DNA of 64,000 nucleotides, from NCBI RefSeq assembly GCF_001642575.1, contig NZ_LXNG01000019.1, forward strand, positions 44,667 to 108,666, given 5' to 3'. The notes under the pieces are model-generated. The model was not told the DNA's origin. It was given only the letters and a program-made list of their open reading frames with translations, and did no database searches. Below, in pieces: positions 17,021-27,001 of this stretch (position 1 is its first letter; the number at the start of each line of letters is the position of its first letter). The position numbers and the translations under genes are program-made. The DNA comes from Xanthomonas floridensis (GTDB taxonomy: Bacteria; Pseudomonadota; Gammaproteobacteria; Xanthomonadales; Xanthomonadaceae).

Positions 17021-17425
17021 TCAAGGATCGGCGCTGCGCAGTGGTCCCATTGGGGTAAACAGGTATCCCGCCGCGCGGATCTGCGTCAATGCCTGTACTG
17101 CCAGCACCGCAAAGCACACATATTTAAGCAACGGGACGATTGCGCATACCACCATCGCGCCGGTGACGAACGACGACCAACCCAGTGCGGTTGCAGTGAG
17201 GTAGCCGCCATAGGCGCCGCAGCCGACTGCCAGTACGCTCAGCACAAGGCAAACGATGGTGGTGGCGGTTCCCAAGCCCCCCGTGGCGGTCATCGCGACC
17301 GCAGTGCCGAAGCTCAATCCGGCCGCCAGGCATGCCAACAGGATCCAGCGCAGCCCACTGACGGCATCCCTGGCATTGGCCTGCTGCTTGTGCGATTTAT
17401 TGAAAGACAGATTGCTGACGTCCAT
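17021..17425 (-). CDS. Hypothetical integral membrane protein
   Basis: 134 residues from ATG 17425 (MDVSNLSFNKSHKQQ). After a polar N-terminus of about 30 residues come four likely helices: WILLACLAAGLSFGTAVAMT, TTIVCLVLSVLAVGCGAYGG, FVTGAMVVCAIVPLLKYV and a weaker one. No family is recognised. It lies between a lipoprotein gene and the RDD gene on the same strand and may belong to the same envelope cluster. Confidence 0.75.
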   Translation of the reverse strand: MDVSNLSFNKSHKQQANARDAVSGLRWILLACLAAGLSFGTAVAMTATGGLGTATTIVCLVLSVLAVGCGAYGGYLTATALGWSSFVTGAMVVCAIVPLLKYVCFAVLAVQALTQIRAAGYLFTPMGPLRSADP

Positions 17426-17571
17426 GATCTTTTCTGTTGAAGAGATGTCTTGCCGCTCCGGGCAGTGACAGCATCCAGTGTGGCGTGTAAATGAGGTGGG
17501 TGCTGTGCAAACCACGTGGTGCTGAGTTCGGGCACCACTGTGCATCAGTGTGGTGCCGCCACCCGCACGCG

Positions 17572-18039
17572 TTATCGCATCTGGGTCAGGCGTTCGACGA
17601 TTTCTTCGGCATGCGTTTCGATCAGGCCTTCCGAGGTCCCCCATGCCGAGGTGTTGGTCGATTCCACATCGAATGCGGCTACCGTCTTGCCGGCATCCTT
17701 GACCTCGATGGAGGTCTTGACCTTGTCGCGTCCTGCCATGATGCCGGCCCAGAACCGGGCGCCGTTGCTGCGCATGTAGTAATGGGTGACGCTGATGTCC
17801 AGTTCGCGTGCTCCCGGCGCACCTTGCACGCCGCGGAGTTTGGCCTCGCCGAGCTTTGCATCGAGCTGACGTCGAAACATCGCCAGACTCGCAGCATCGG
17901 TATCCTCGTTGCCCTTGATCTCATACCAATACGTCGTGGCAGCATCGGCCTTGTAGCTCTGACGCACCACGCTGTTGGTGGAGCAGGCGCACAGCAACGC
18001 AGCGCTCGTCATTGCGAGCACCCAACCAAGCTTCTTCAT
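17572..18039 (-). CDS. Lipoprotein, DUF4410-like
   Basis: 155 residues from ATG 18039. The signal peptide MKKLGWVLAMTSAALLCACS ends in a lipobox-like LCAC, and Cys19 is the probable lipidated residue. The mature part (YKADAATTYWYEIKGNEDTD, LDISVTHYYMRSNGARFWAG, IMAGRDKVKTSIEVKD) has the pattern of DUF4410-type lipoproteins: an AGRDKV strand followed by a C-terminal IETHAEEIVERL helix. Probably anchored in the outer membrane. Function unknown. Confidence 0.8.
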   Translation of the reverse strand: MKKLGWVLAMTSAALLCACSTNSVVRQSYKADAATTYWYEIKGNEDTDAASLAMFRRQLDAKLGEAKLRGVQGAPGARELDISVTHYYMRSNGARFWAGIMAGRDKVKTSIEVKDAGKTVAAFDVESTNTSAWGTSEGLIETHAEEIVERLTQMR

Positions 18040-18303
18040 CTATGTCCCCCGTGGCATCCATTCGAGCCGGCCGCTTGCCGGCCGGGGATCAAGCGTAACA
18101 AAGCAAACTGCTGTCGCCTGTCGGGGAAATTCTGACGGTGGATCCCGAGCGGGGGGCCGGTCCCGGAACATGGCGATGCGCGCGGGCGATAAAAGGTCAT
18201 ATCCATGTTGCTGTCGCCACCCAGTGCCTCAGGCGGGTACTGCAATCTGGCGCGTCTTTCATACGCGCTCTGTGATTCGAACCATGACCCTCGTACAAAG
18301 CAG
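18040..18303. other. Intergenic region, nothing recognised
   Basis: 264 bp between the lipoprotein start and the stop of the small membrane protein. It should hold the lipoprotein promoter. No repeat or small gene seen. Confidence 0.5.
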
Positions 18304-18756
18304 TTACGTTGCCGACGCGAGCTCTTTGCTACGCTGATAGATGCAGCTTGCGATTGCTGCCCAAAGTGACGGGCAAGCGATAAACAACGCAACAGAGCTG
18401 AAGGAAGAAGGTGGCGCTACGGAATTATGCATCAAGCGCAGGATGAAAACGATGCTTCCTGCGATTGCAGCCCCCGCAATTCCTGCGATGTAGGGGTGTG
18501 CATACTTTAGTCCGGGGACAAAGTGCAGTATTGGGACACCCAAGAAGAAAAATATCGGTGAGCCAATGCAAAAGGAGAAAAAGCAGTAATACGAAAAAAA
18601 TGCACCGGCCGTTCCGCTATCGCTTGATATTGCCAGAAGAAGCGCAAAGAAAAATCCGCTCAAAACTGTTGCTGCGACACATGAAAAAAGCACCGAGCCC
18701 AGAAAGATGAAGCCGGCTTTTGTGGCGCGTGCGGTTGCGAACAAGACGTTGGTCAT
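18304..18756 (-). CDS. Hypothetical integral membrane protein, AT-richer than neighbours
   Basis: 150 residues from ATG 18756. Four helices are likely: GFIFLGSVLFSCVAATVLSG, FFSYYCFFSFCIGSPIFFFL, IAGIAGAAIAGSIVFIL and VALFIACPSLWAAIASC. The coding sequence and the 250 bp upstream are visibly poorer in GC than the surroundings, with codons such as AAA and ATA, which suggests later acquisition. No family is recognised. Confidence 0.7.
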   Translation of the reverse strand: MTNVLFATARATKAGFIFLGSVLFSCVAATVLSGFFFALLLAISSDSGTAGAFFSYYCFFSFCIGSPIFFFLGVPILHFVPGLKYAHPYIAGIAGAAIAGSIVFILRLMHNSVAPPSSFSSVALFIACPSLWAAIASCIYQRSKELASAT

Positions 18757-19003
18757 CCCGGCTATTGCGATGGGGAAACATTATTTGCGCTCAGCAAGCG
18801 GGTTCTCCGATGAGAATGCGGCCGCCATGCTGCAATTGGAAAGTCAGGTCCTGCTTGAGGCCTGGCTGTTCGCCTGCACTTCTTCCATGGATATCGTCGA
18901 GCACCAACCCGGCGGGCGAGTCTGTGTACCAGCTATGCGGCATTCTGAACTGCTTCAAAGGACTTCTTCTTCCATGAGTCGTGGGGCAGCGGGTACATAA
19001 AGA
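18757..19003. other. Intergenic region upstream of the AT-rich membrane protein
   Basis: About 250 bp of relatively AT-rich sequence after the fbp terminator. No gene or repeat is supported. It probably contains the promoter of the 18304-18756 gene. Confidence 0.5.
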
Positions 19004-19026
19004 GACACCCGCGGTCTGCGGGTGTC
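19004..19026 (-). terminator. Intrinsic terminator of fbp
   Basis: Perfect 9-bp stem GACACCCGC (19004-19012) and GCGGGTGTC (19018-19026) with a 5-nt loop. On the minus strand it is followed by TCTTTAT, and it lies about 45 bp past the fbp stop. Confidence 0.75.
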
Positions 19027-19070
19027 CCAGGTCAAATGCCGCTGCTAGTCACTGGATCAGACCGGCAGCC

Positions 19071-20081
19071 TTACGCCTTATCCGCATCCAGGTGGTACCG
19101 CGTCGCCTCGGCCACTTCGTTCTTCGAGCCCAGGAACACCGGCACGCGCTGATGCAGCTGCGTGGGTTGGATCTCGAGAATGCGTTCGCGCCCGGTGGTC
19201 GCCGCGCCGCCGGCTTGTTCCACCAGCATGCTCATCGGGTTGGCTTCGTACATCAGGCGCAGCTTGCCCGGCTTGGACGCGTCCTTCTTGTCCCAGGGGT
19301 AGATGAAGATACCGCCGCGGGTGAGGATGCGGTGCACGTCGGCGACCATGCTGGCGATCCAGCGCATGTTGAAGTCCTTGCCGCGGGTGCCGTCCTTGCC
19401 GGCGAGCAGGTCGCCCACGTAGGCCTGCATCGCAGGTTCCCAGTGGCGCTGGTTGGACATGTTGATGGCGTATTCGGCGGTGTCTTCGGGCACGCGCATG
19501 TTGGCCTGGGTCAGCAGGAAGCTGCCTTCCTCGCGCTCCAGGGTGAAGGCGTGGGTGCCGTGGCCCAGCGTGAGCACCAGCATCGTGCTGGGTCCGTAGA
19601 TGCAGTAGCCGGCGGCCACCTGTTGCGTGCCCGGCTGCAGGAAGTGCTCGTCGCCGGGCTTCTCGGTGCCCTTGGGCGCGCGCAGCACCGAGAAGATGGT
19701 GCCCACCGACACGTTGACGTCGATGTTGGAGCTGCCGTCCAGCGGGTCGAACAGCAGCAGGAAATCGCCGCTGGGGTATTGGTCGGGCACCGGCTGGCTG
19801 TGGTCCATTTCTTCGGACGCGCACGCGGCCAGGTGACCGCCCCAGGCATTGGCTTCGAGCAGGATGTCGTTGCTCAGCACGTCGAGCTTTTTCTGCGCCT
19901 CGCCCTGCACATTGCCGGTGCCGGCATCGCCAAGCACGCCGCCCAGCGCGCCCTTGCTCACGGCGATGGAGATGCGCTTGCAGGCGCGCGAGACGATGGT
20001 GATCAGCTGGCGCAATTCCGCATCGATACGGCCGGCGTGTTGTTCTTCGATCAGGAAGCGGGTCAGCGAGGGACGCGACAT
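19071..20081 (-). CDS. fbp: Fructose-1,6-bisphosphatase class 1
   Basis: 336 residues from ATG 20081 ([14 protein letters not shown]). Class 1 motifs are all present: metal site [20 protein letters not shown], upstream [21 protein letters not shown], and the phosphate/substrate site region [20 protein letters not shown]. It hydrolyses fructose 1,6-bisphosphate to fructose 6-phosphate in cytosolic gluconeogenesis. Length is normal for the family. An in-frame extension to 20126 adds nothing conserved. A hairpin terminator follows, and a repeat-filled spacer separates it from the aminotransferase gene upstream, so it is probably transcribed alone. Confidence 0.96.
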   Translation of the reverse strand: MSRPSLTRFLIEEQHAGRIDAELRQLITIVSRACKRISIAVSKGALGGVLGDAGTGNVQGEAQKKLDVLSNDILLEANAWGGHLAACASEEMDHSQPVPDQYPSGDFLLLFDPLDGSSNIDVNVSVGTIFSVLRAPKGTEKPGDEHFLQPGTQQVAAGYCIYGPSTMLVLTLGHGTHAFTLEREEGSFLLTQANMRVPEDTAEYAINMSNQRHWEPAMQAYVGDLLAGKDGTRGKDFNMRWIASMVADVHRILTRGGIFIYPWDKKDASKPGKLRLMYEANPMSMLVEQAGGAATTGRERILEIQPTQLHQRVPVFLGSKNEVAEATRYHLDADKA

Positions 20082-20190
20082 GGGGGCGGGCAGCCTGTGT
20101 AGGAAGTGGGCCGCCATTGTCGCCATTGCGTCGTTAGATTTCGATCACTTGCTGCGCGTTTTGTAGCGTGATTGATCGAACATGCGCGAA

Positions 20191-20367
20191 TGGGGGCGGA
20201 TGGTTGCGCTGCGCTTGCCCCCATCCGCCCTTTGGGCACCTTCCCCCGCAGGCGGGGGAAGGGAGCGATGCCGGTGCGTGGTGATGGTGGGTTGGCGATG
20301 GTTGGGCTGTGCTTGCCCCCATCCGCCCTTCGGGCACCTCCCCCGCAGGCGGGGGAAGGGAGCGGCG
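20191..20367. repeat. Two copies of a CCCATCCGCCCTT-GGGCACC palindromic repeat
   Basis: Copies at about 20215-20267 and 20313-20364 share TTGCCCCCATCCGCCCTT and then a CCCCCGCAGGCGGGGG hairpin. An inverted partner TGGGGGCGGATGG is at 20191-20203. A related copy occurs at 48611-48653 and a similar hairpin at 42269-42294. These are dispersed intergenic elements; here they fill the gap between two housekeeping genes. Confidence 0.75.
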
Positions 20368-20378
20368 TCTGCGGGCAC

Positions 20379-20412
20379 AAAAAAAACCGGGAGGCTGGCG
20401 CGCTCCCGGTTT
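20379..20412 (-). terminator. Intrinsic terminator of the aminotransferase gene
   Basis: The stem AACCGGGAG (20385-20393) pairs with CTCCCGGTT (20403-20411) over a 9-nt loop. On the minus strand the stem is followed by a run of eight T. It is a textbook Rho-independent terminator about 40 bp past the stop codon. Confidence 0.9.
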
Positions 20413-20451
20413 GCTGGCATTGGCCGGTGCGGTCGATCGCGATGCGATCGC

Positions 20452-21654
20452 TTACATCCGGCTGACGGTCGCCACGGCCTGTGCCACGTAGTCCAGGTTG
20501 CGCTGGCTCAGTGCGGCCACGCAGATGCGGCCGGTGCCCACGGCGTAGATGGCGAACTCGTCGCGCAGGCGATCCACCTGCGACTTGGTCAGGCCCGAGT
20601 ACGAGAACATGCCGGCCTGGCGCTGGATGAAGGCGAACTCCGGCGCGCCCAGCGTGGCCAGCTTCTCGACCAGGCCTGCACGTAGTGAGTGGATGCGCTC
20701 GCGCATCTCGGTCAGTTCCTGCTCCCACAGATCGCGCAATTCCGGGCTGGTCAGCACGCCGGCCACCAGCGCGGCGCCGTGCGTGGACGGGCTGGAATAG
20801 ATGGTGCGGATGATGCGCTTGACCTGAGACTGCACCGCCTTGGCTTCGGCCGCGGTGGCCGAGACCACCGACAGCGCGCCCACGCGCTCGCCATACAGCG
20901 AGAACGACTTGGAATACGAGCTGGCCACCACGTAGCTGTCGATGCCTTCGGCGGCCAGCAGGCGCACCGCGTAGGCGTCGGCTTCGATGCCCTTGTCGAA
21001 GCCCTGGTAGGCGATGTCGACGAACGGGAACAGGTTGCGCTCTTTCAGCAGGCCGGCGACCTGCTTCCACTGGTCCTTGGTCAGGTCCGCGCCGGTGGGG
21101 TTGTGGCAGCAGGCGTGCAGCAGCACCACCGTGCCCGGTTCAAGTTTTGCCAGGTCGGCGAGCATGCCGTCGAAGTTCAGGCCGTGGGTCGCCGCATCGA
21201 AATAGGTGTAATCCACCACCTCGAAGCCGGCTGCGCCAAATACCGCGCGATGGTTCTCCCAGCTCGGGTTGCTGATGGCGATGGTGGAGGTGGGCAGCAG
21301 CTTCTTCAGCAGGTCCGCGCCCACGCGCAGCGCACCGCTGCCGCCGACGGTCTGCGAGGTCGCCACGCGGCCGGAGGCCACCAGCGCGGACTCGGCGCCG
21401 AATAGCAGCTCCTGGGTGGCCTTGTCGTACGCGGCCAGGCCGTCGATTGGCAGATAGCCGCGCGGTTTGGCGTCCTGCGCGAGCTGCTGCTCAATCTTGT
21501 GCACGGCGCGCAACAGCGGGATGCGCCCGTTTTCGTCGTAATAGATGCCCACGCCCAGGTTGACCTTGTTGGGGCGGCTATCGGCGTTGTAGGCCTCGGT
21601 CAGGCCCAGGATGGGGTCGCCTGGAACCTGTTCCACGTTTGCAAAGAAGGACAC
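20452..21654 (-). CDS. tyrB: Aromatic/aspartate aminotransferase (class I PLP enzyme)
   Basis: 400 residues from GTG 21654, chosen because the family starts SFFANVEQVPGDPILGL at this point. Class I aspartate/tyrosine aminotransferase motifs include NKVNLGVGIYYDENG, LHACCHNPTGADLT, and the PLP-binding Lys in VASSYSKSFSLYGERVG. It swaps amino groups between aspartate or aromatic amino acids and 2-oxoglutarate in the cytosol. AspC-type and TyrB-type enzymes are too similar to separate by eye, so the symbol is provisional. A long upstream in-frame extension overlaps the divergent receptor gene and is spurious. Confidence 0.9.
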   Translation of the reverse strand: MSFFANVEQVPGDPILGLTEAYNADSRPNKVNLGVGIYYDENGRIPLLRAVHKIEQQLAQDAKPRGYLPIDGLAAYDKATQELLFGAESALVASGRVATSQTVGGSGALRVGADLLKKLLPTSTIAISNPSWENHRAVFGAAGFEVVDYTYFDAATHGLNFDGMLADLAKLEPGTVVLLHACCHNPTGADLTKDQWKQVAGLLKERNLFPFVDIAYQGFDKGIEADAYAVRLLAAEGIDSYVVASSYSKSFSLYGERVGALSVVSATAAEAKAVQSQVKRIIRTIYSSPSTHGAALVAGVLTSPELRDLWEQELTEMRERIHSLRAGLVEKLATLGAPEFAFIQRQAGMFSYSGLTKSQVDRLRDEFAIYAVGTGRICVAALSQRNLDYVAQAVATVSRM

Positions 21655-21811
21655 GGCATGACTCGCTGAAGGACGAAAGAGTGGGGTACTTCCGGGATGC
21701 TCGGCCGCGGCTGGGCCAAACCACTTCATCGTAGCAGCCCATGGCCGGCGTAGCATGCTTCGTTCCGTACGCAACAATGCGCTCACAGTACGGATAAGGG
21801 ACACTACGCCC

Positions 21812-23938
21812 ATGCCCAGACCCCCTTTGTTGGCCGCCGCGTGCGGCCTGTTCGTCGCGAGCGCCGTCGCGCCCGCCCTGGCCGCCGAGCCGGCACCCGC
21901 GCCCCAGACACTGCCGGCCGTGCAGGTGGACGCCGCCCGCGTGCACGGGGTGGACGACTTCGACCTGCCGGCCTCGTTCACCGTGGTGGCGGCCGACGAC
22001 GACAACCGCCGCGGCGCGCAGGTGTCTGAGTTGCTGGACGGCATTCCCGGGCTGGTGGCGCGCGATCGCCAGAACTACGCGCAGGACACCCAGCTGTCGA
22101 TTCGCGGCTTCGGTGCGCGCTCCACCTTCGGCGTGCGCGGCGTGCGGCTGCTGGTGGACGGCATCCCGGCCAGCATGCCCGATGGCCAGGGGCAGCTGTC
22201 GCACTTCAACGTGCTGGGTGCCGAGCGGGTGGAAGTGCTGCGCGGGCCGTTTTCGGCGCTGTACGGCAATTCCTCCGGCGGCGTGCTGCAACTGTGGAGC
22301 GCTGACGGCAAGCCGGACGACCCGTGGCGGCTGCGCGCTACCTACGGCAGCAATGCCACCGTCAATGTGGGCGCGCAACTGCTCGGCCAGCAGGGCGCGG
22401 TCCACTACAACCTGGCCGCCAATCATTTCGAAACCGACGGCTTCCGCGACCATAGCCGCGCCAAGCGCGAGTCGGTCAACGCCAAGCTGGGCTTCGATCT
22501 TGCCGAGGGCCGCCGGCTGGACCTGGTGCTCAATTATCTGGACGCACCCGACGCCCAGGACCCGCTCGGCCTGACCCGCGCGCAATTCGACGCCGACCCA
22601 CGCCAGGCCACATCGGTGGCCACCCAGTTCACCACCCGCAAATCGGTGCGCCAATCGCAGGCCGGGGCGATCTTCACCCAGCAGTTCGACAGCCAGACGG
22701 TGCGGCTGATGGCCTATGGTGGGCAGCGCAGCGTGGAGCAGTTCCTGGCGGTGCCGGTGGCGGTGCAGCGCAATCCGCTGCATGCCGGCGGGGTGATCGA
22801 TCTGGACAGCAACTACGAAGGCGCCGACGCACGCTGGGCCTGGCAGGGGCAGGCGCTGGGCCGGCCGCTGCAGCTCACCGTGGGCGCGAATGTCGATCGC
22901 CAACGGCAGCACCGCACCGGCTACGAGAATTTCGTCGGCGATACCTTGGGCGTGCAGGGCGCGCTGCGCCGCAATCAGCGCGACCAAGTGGAGAACGTGG
23001 ATCAGTTTGCGCAGGCCTGGTGGCAATGGAGCGAGCGCTGGTCGGCATTGCTGGGCGTGCGGCATAGCCAGGTGCGTTTCAAGTCGGACGACCACTACAT
23101 CGTGGGCCGCAATCCCGACGACAGTGGGCGGCGCGAGTACTCGGCCACCACGCCGGTGGCCGGCATCGTGTTCCGCGCCACCGACGATCTGCGGTTTTAC
23201 GCCTCGGCCGGACGCGGCTTCGAAACGCCCACCTTCAATGAGCTGGGGTATCGCAACGACGGCGGCGCGGGCCTGGCGCTGGATCTGGGCGCGGCCACCA
23301 GTCGCAATTATGAGATCGGAAGCAAGTGGCGCGCGCAGAGCGGCGCGGCGCTGCAGCTGGCGTTGTTTCGCGCAGACACCGACGACGAGCTGGCAGTGGC
23401 CAGCAACACCAACGGCCGCAGCACCTTCCGCAACATCGGCGCCACCCGCCGCCAGGGCGCGGAGCTGAGCTGGCAGCAACCGGTGGGTGCCACCCAGCAG
23501 TTGCAGCTGGCCTACACCTTCGTCGATGCCACCGTGCGCGATGGCTACCTCACCTGTGCCAGCAGTGGCTGCGCCACGCCCACTGCGCCGGTGGCGAGCG
23601 GATCACGCCTGCCGGGCGTGCCGCGGCAGCAGCTGTTCGCGCGTTGGCAGTGGCAGCCGGCGCAGTGGCAGTTCGCCGCCGAAACGGTGGCCTCCGATGC
23701 CACCGTGGTCAACGACCTGGCCACCGAGCGCGCGCCCGGCTACGCGCTGTTCAACCTGGAAGCCTCGCGTCGCTGGACCACCACCTTCGGCGGGCTGCGT
23801 ACCTTCGCCCGCATCGACAACGCGCTGGACCGGCAATACGTCGGCTCGGTGATCGTCAACGACGGCAACGGGCGCTATTACGAGCCGGGCCCGGACCGCA
23901 CCTATACGGTGGGGCTGCAGTGGGATTTTGGAGGGTGA
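21812..23938 (+). CDS. TonB-dependent outer-membrane receptor
   Basis: 708 residues from ATG 21812. A Sec signal (LLAAACGLFVASAVAPALAA) precedes a TonB-box-like TLPAVQVDA. The plug contains SELLDGIPGLVARDRQNYAQ, LSIRGFGARSTFGVRGVRLL, and VEVLRGPFSALYGNSSGG. A long beta-barrel ends TYTVGLQWDFGG with the terminal aromatic expected for BAM recognition. This plug/barrel set resembles siderophore or copper/cobalamin-type receptors rather than the large sugar receptors at 50-57 kb. Substrate unknown, and no transport partner lies beside it. It diverges from the aminotransferase gene. Confidence 0.9.
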   Translation: MPRPPLLAAACGLFVASAVAPALAAEPAPAPQTLPAVQVDAARVHGVDDFDLPASFTVVAADDDNRRGAQVSELLDGIPGLVARDRQNYAQDTQLSIRGFGARSTFGVRGVRLLVDGIPASMPDGQGQLSHFNVLGAERVEVLRGPFSALYGNSSGGVLQLWSADGKPDDPWRLRATYGSNATVNVGAQLLGQQGAVHYNLAANHFETDGFRDHSRAKRESVNAKLGFDLAEGRRLDLVLNYLDAPDAQDPLGLTRAQFDADPRQATSVATQFTTRKSVRQSQAGAIFTQQFDSQTVRLMAYGGQRSVEQFLAVPVAVQRNPLHAGGVIDLDSNYEGADARWAWQGQALGRPLQLTVGANVDRQRQHRTGYENFVGDTLGVQGALRRNQRDQVENVDQFAQAWWQWSERWSALLGVRHSQVRFKSDDHYIVGRNPDDSGRREYSATTPVAGIVFRATDDLRFYASAGRGFETPTFNELGYRNDGGAGLALDLGAATSRNYEIGSKWRAQSGAALQLALFRADTDDELAVASNTNGRSTFRNIGATRRQGAELSWQQPVGATQQLQLAYTFVDATVRDGYLTCASSGCATPTAPVASGSRLPGVPRQQLFARWQWQPAQWQFAAETVASDATVVNDLATERAPGYALFNLEASRRWTTTFGGLRTFARIDNALDRQYVGSVIVNDGNGRYYEPGPDRTYTVGLQWDFGG

Positions 23939-24163
23939 GCCTGTGGCGGCGGTGCGTGTTCTACAACGCGCATTCTGCTTCACCGCGTCTGTTCCATTGC
24001 TTATAAGTCAAGCGCATTTGGTGGCTCAACCGGATCGCTGATTTGGGTACACCGCAGACGTACTTGCGGGCGCGCTGAAGCGCCGTTGATCAATTACGTG
24101 GTGCGCGATAGGCGGCGATCGTCTCATGCAGCGCCTTTCCATCCACACACGCCAGGTTCCTCT

Positions 24164-24460
24164 ATGATCGTCGTCGACCATGCACCAGCAGACTGGTTTC
24201 TCTTGCGCGATGAAGACCGTTATTTGCTGGATATCAACTGCTCGATCTCAGCCGCCGGCTTTTCGATCCTGCTGTTATTGAGCGCAACCGAGCATGCCGC
24301 TGTGCTCGCAGACCGACATGGTGCCTGCGCACAGCTAGCAGCCCAGTTCCGGGCCCGGCCACACGACTACGCCGCACGCGATGGCAGCGAGGTGCACGGC
24401 ACGCATGTGCTTGCGGCAGTGCAGACATGGCGTGCCGCGGGAAGCATGGCGGCCGGCTGA
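24164..24460 (+). CDS. Hypothetical protein
   Basis: 98 residues from ATG 24164 (MIVVDHAPADWFLLRDEDRY). The sequence is soluble and compact: LLDINCSISAAGFSILLLLS, then a helical TEHAAVLADRHGACAQLAAQ and DYAARDGSEVHGTHVLAAVQ. The N-terminus looks like a small protein of the kind that senses or binds a ligand, but no family is recognised. It lies 76 bp before a secreted protein gene on the same strand. Confidence 0.65.
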   Translation: MIVVDHAPADWFLLRDEDRYLLDINCSISAAGFSILLLLSATEHAAVLADRHGACAQLAAQFRARPHDYAARDGSEVHGTHVLAAVQTWRAAGSMAAG

Positions 24461-24536
24461 TGCGCCGCACGACGGTGCAGGCCCCTCGGACTTGCGTGCA
24501 AGCCTTGGCCCCTCACTGAGGGCATGGAGCACGACG

Positions 24537-25040
24537 ATGATGAAGTGGAAGCAGCAACTCGGCGCTTCAGCGATAGTGGTCAGTCTGCTGGCTTGCAGCG
24601 CGGCGTGGGCGGATCACATGGACCTGCATATCGTGCGTGACTACCCCGCCGGTTCGCCAGCCATCGTGCAGATCCACGGCTGGTTGCTGCAACAGTCCCG
24701 GTCGAGTGACCAACCCAGGCAGATGCCGCCGCCGGCCACCGTGGCGGGCCTGGGTGATGTTCGTGTCAGCACGGCGTCCTTCGATAATCCCTTGGGGACG
24801 CACACCGACGCGGCGCACGATGCCGCGCCGTTGCCTGTGAGCGGCCGGCCACGTGATGAGATCACCATCGATGCCTGCAAGGCCGGCCAGCGCTACCGCT
24901 GGGTCTGCGCCTGGCAGCCCGTCAATCGCGCTGCTGCATGGCAGCTGCGTTCCTATCGCCAGACGACCGTCGCCGACTGCAAGACATCTCCGGCCGAGCC
25001 GTTGCTGTCCGAGGCAGGCGCTCAAGCGCAGGAATCGTAG
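24537..25040 (+). CDS. Secreted hypothetical protein
   Basis: 167 residues from ATG 24537 (GGAG 8 nt upstream; a second ATG follows at once). The signal peptide QLGASAIVVSLLACSAAWA is followed by DHMDLHIVRDYPAGSPAIVQ. Four Cys in or after the signal, including DACKAGQRYRWVCAWQ, suggest a disulfide-bonded periplasmic protein. The rest is polar and ends SEAGAQAQES. No family recognised. Confidence 0.65.
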   Translation: MMKWKQQLGASAIVVSLLACSAAWADHMDLHIVRDYPAGSPAIVQIHGWLLQQSRSSDQPRQMPPPATVAGLGDVRVSTASFDNPLGTHTDAAHDAAPLPVSGRPRDEITIDACKAGQRYRWVCAWQPVNRAAAWQLRSYRQTTVADCKTSPAEPLLSEAGAQAQES

Positions 25041-25434
25041 AGCAACGGAAAAGGCTGCAGCAGATCGGGGTCCGTGTGAGCGAATCTGGCGGATAAGTCG
25101 CCTGCCACGAGTGGGCTACGGCAACTTCCCGCGTACGCGCTGCATGTCTGCTAGCGGCTGCACCTTGGCTGTGCCGCCGCTGTTGAGGATCTCGACCCTG
25201 CACGTCGGCGCGGGCGCATCGCCGTTTCCCGGATGCATCGGGCACTCCGCCCTCCTGCGGTCGTGCAGCCTTGTCCCTGTGTTACCGGCGATGATGCAAC
25301 GCAACCAAATTCCAGGCCGAATGCAGTCCTCAGAGCGGTCGGAAGATGACGCGGCGCAACAGGAGGGCTGCTGACATTGCGCTAGCACTGTGCCGGGTAT
25401 ACACGTTGGGTCGTCATTTCAGCCGGAGACCTTG
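25041..25434. other. Intergenic region upstream of aldehyde dehydrogenase
   Basis: 394 bp without a supported gene. It should contain the aldehyde dehydrogenase promoter. No repeat or hairpin stands out. Confidence 0.5.
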
Positions 25435-26964
25435 ATGAACGCGCAACCTTCCACCAAGCCGCTCAGCACCGACCCGCAATCGATCTTCAAACCGCGCTAC
25501 GACAACTACATCGGCGGCGCATGGGTTGCGCCGCACGGTGGTCAATATTTCGACAACACCACCCCGATCAGCGGCAAGGTGTTCACTTCGATTGCGCGCT
25601 CCACCGCGCCGGATATCGAAGCCGCATTGGATGCCGCACATGCCGCAAAAGAAGCCTGGGGCAAGACCTCCACCACCGATCGCTCCAATGTGCTGCTCAA
25701 GATCGCCGATCGCATTGAACAGAATCTTGAATTGCTCGCGTACGCGGAGACTTGGGACAACGGCAAGCCGGTACGCGAAACGCTCAATGCCGATGTGCCG
25801 CTATGCGTGGATCACTTCCGCTATTTCGCCGGTGCCATTCGTGCGCAGGAAGGCGGCATCTCCGAGATCGACAGCGACACCATTGCCTATCATTTCCACG
25901 AACCGCTGGGCGTGGTGGGGCAGATCATTCCGTGGAATTTCCCGTTGCTGATGGCGTGCTGGAAACTGGCGCCGGCACTGGCGGCCGGTAACTGCGTGGT
26001 GATGAAACCGGCCGAGCAGACGCCGGCCTCGATCCTGGTGTTGATGGAGGTCATCGGCGACCTGCTGCCGCCCGGCGTGTTGAATGTGGTCAACGGCTTC
26101 GGGCTTGAGGCCGGCAAGCCGTTGGCCAGCAGCCCGCGCATCGCCAAGATCGCCTTCACCGGCGAGACCACCACCGGCCGGCTGATCATGCAGTACGCCA
26201 GCCAGAACCTGATTCCGGTGACGCTGGAGCTGGGCGGCAAATCGCCCAACATCTTCTTTGCCGATGTCATGGCCGAAGACGACGACTTTCTCGACAAGGC
26301 GGTGGAAGGCTTTGTGCTGTTCGCGTTCAATCAGGGCGAAGTGTGTACCTGCCCCTCGCGTGCGCTGATCCAGGAATCGATCTACGACAGGTTCATGGAA
26401 AAGGCGCTCAAGCGGGTGGCGGCGATCAAGCAGGGTAACCCGCTCGATCCCAACACCATGGTCGGGGCGCAGGCATCGAGCGAGCAGCTGGAAAAGATTC
26501 TGTCGTACATCGACATCGGCAAGCAGGAGGGCGCGCAAGTGCTGATCGGCGGCGAGCGCAATACGCTCGATGGCGAACTGGCCGAAGGCTTCTACGTCAA
26601 GCCGACCATCTTCAAGGGCCACAACAAGATGCGCGTGTTCCAGGAAGAGATCTTCGGCCCGGTGGTGTCGGTCACCACGTTCAAGGACGAAGCGGAGGCG
26701 CTGGCCATTGCCAACGACACGCTCTACGGATTGGGCGCCGGCGTGTGGAGCCGCGATGCGTCGCGGTTGTACCGGATGGGCCGCGCGATCCAGGCCGGTC
26801 GGGTGTGGACCAACTGCTATCACGCCTATCCCGCGCACGCTGCCTTCGGCGGCTACAAGCAATCGGGCATTGGCCGCGAGAATCACAAGATGATGCTCGA
26901 CCATTACCAGCAGACCAAGAATTTGCTGGTGAGCTATTCGCCGAAGGCGCTAGGGTTCTTCTGA
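25435..26964 (+). CDS. NAD-dependent aldehyde dehydrogenase, acetaldehyde (ExaC/AldB) type
   Basis: 509 residues from ATG 25435, preceded by GGAG. The ALDH motifs are intact: [20 protein letters not shown], the Glu in [16 protein letters not shown], and the catalytic Cys in [12 protein letters not shown], a sequence typical of the ExaC/AldB subgroup that oxidises acetaldehyde and other short aldehydes to acids with NAD. The C-terminus [20 protein letters not shown] is also family-specific. DUF779 proteins are often encoded directly beside this subgroup; the DUF779 gene here is 2.7 kb away, past an effector/immunity pair. A hairpin terminator follows. Confidence 0.92.
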   Translation: MNAQPSTKPLSTDPQSIFKPRYDNYIGGAWVAPHGGQYFDNTTPISGKVFTSIARSTAPDIEAALDAAHAAKEAWGKTSTTDRSNVLLKIADRIEQNLELLAYAETWDNGKPVRETLNADVPLCVDHFRYFAGAIRAQEGGISEIDSDTIAYHFHEPLGVVGQIIPWNFPLLMACWKLAPALAAGNCVVMKPAEQTPASILVLMEVIGDLLPPGVLNVVNGFGLEAGKPLASSPRIAKIAFTGETTTGRLIMQYASQNLIPVTLELGGKSPNIFFADVMAEDDDFLDKAVEGFVLFAFNQGEVCTCPSRALIQESIYDRFMEKALKRVAAIKQGNPLDPNTMVGAQASSEQLEKILSYIDIGKQEGAQVLIGGERNTLDGELAEGFYVKPTIFKGHNKMRVFQEEIFGPVVSVTTFKDEAEALAIANDTLYGLGAGVWSRDASRLYRMGRAIQAGRVWTNCYHAYPAHAAFGGYKQSGIGRENHKMMLDHYQQTKNLLVSYSPKALGFF

Positions 26965-26967
26965 GCC

Positions 26968-27001
26968 GATGGCGTGCCGCCTGTGCGGGCGGCACGCCAT
27001 C
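26968..27001 (+). terminator. Hairpin terminator after aldehyde dehydrogenase
   Basis: GATGGCGTGCCGC (26968-26980) pairs perfectly with GCGGCACGCCATC (26989-27001) over an 8-nt loop, 3 bp after the stop codon. The T-run is absent. Orientation and position suggest a terminator. Confidence 0.7.

Noticed and set aside
21578..23479. Minus-strand frame of 633 codons across the receptor and aminotransferase start
   Set aside because: It is antisense to the 21812-23938 receptor and fuses into the aminotransferase only by chance open frame.
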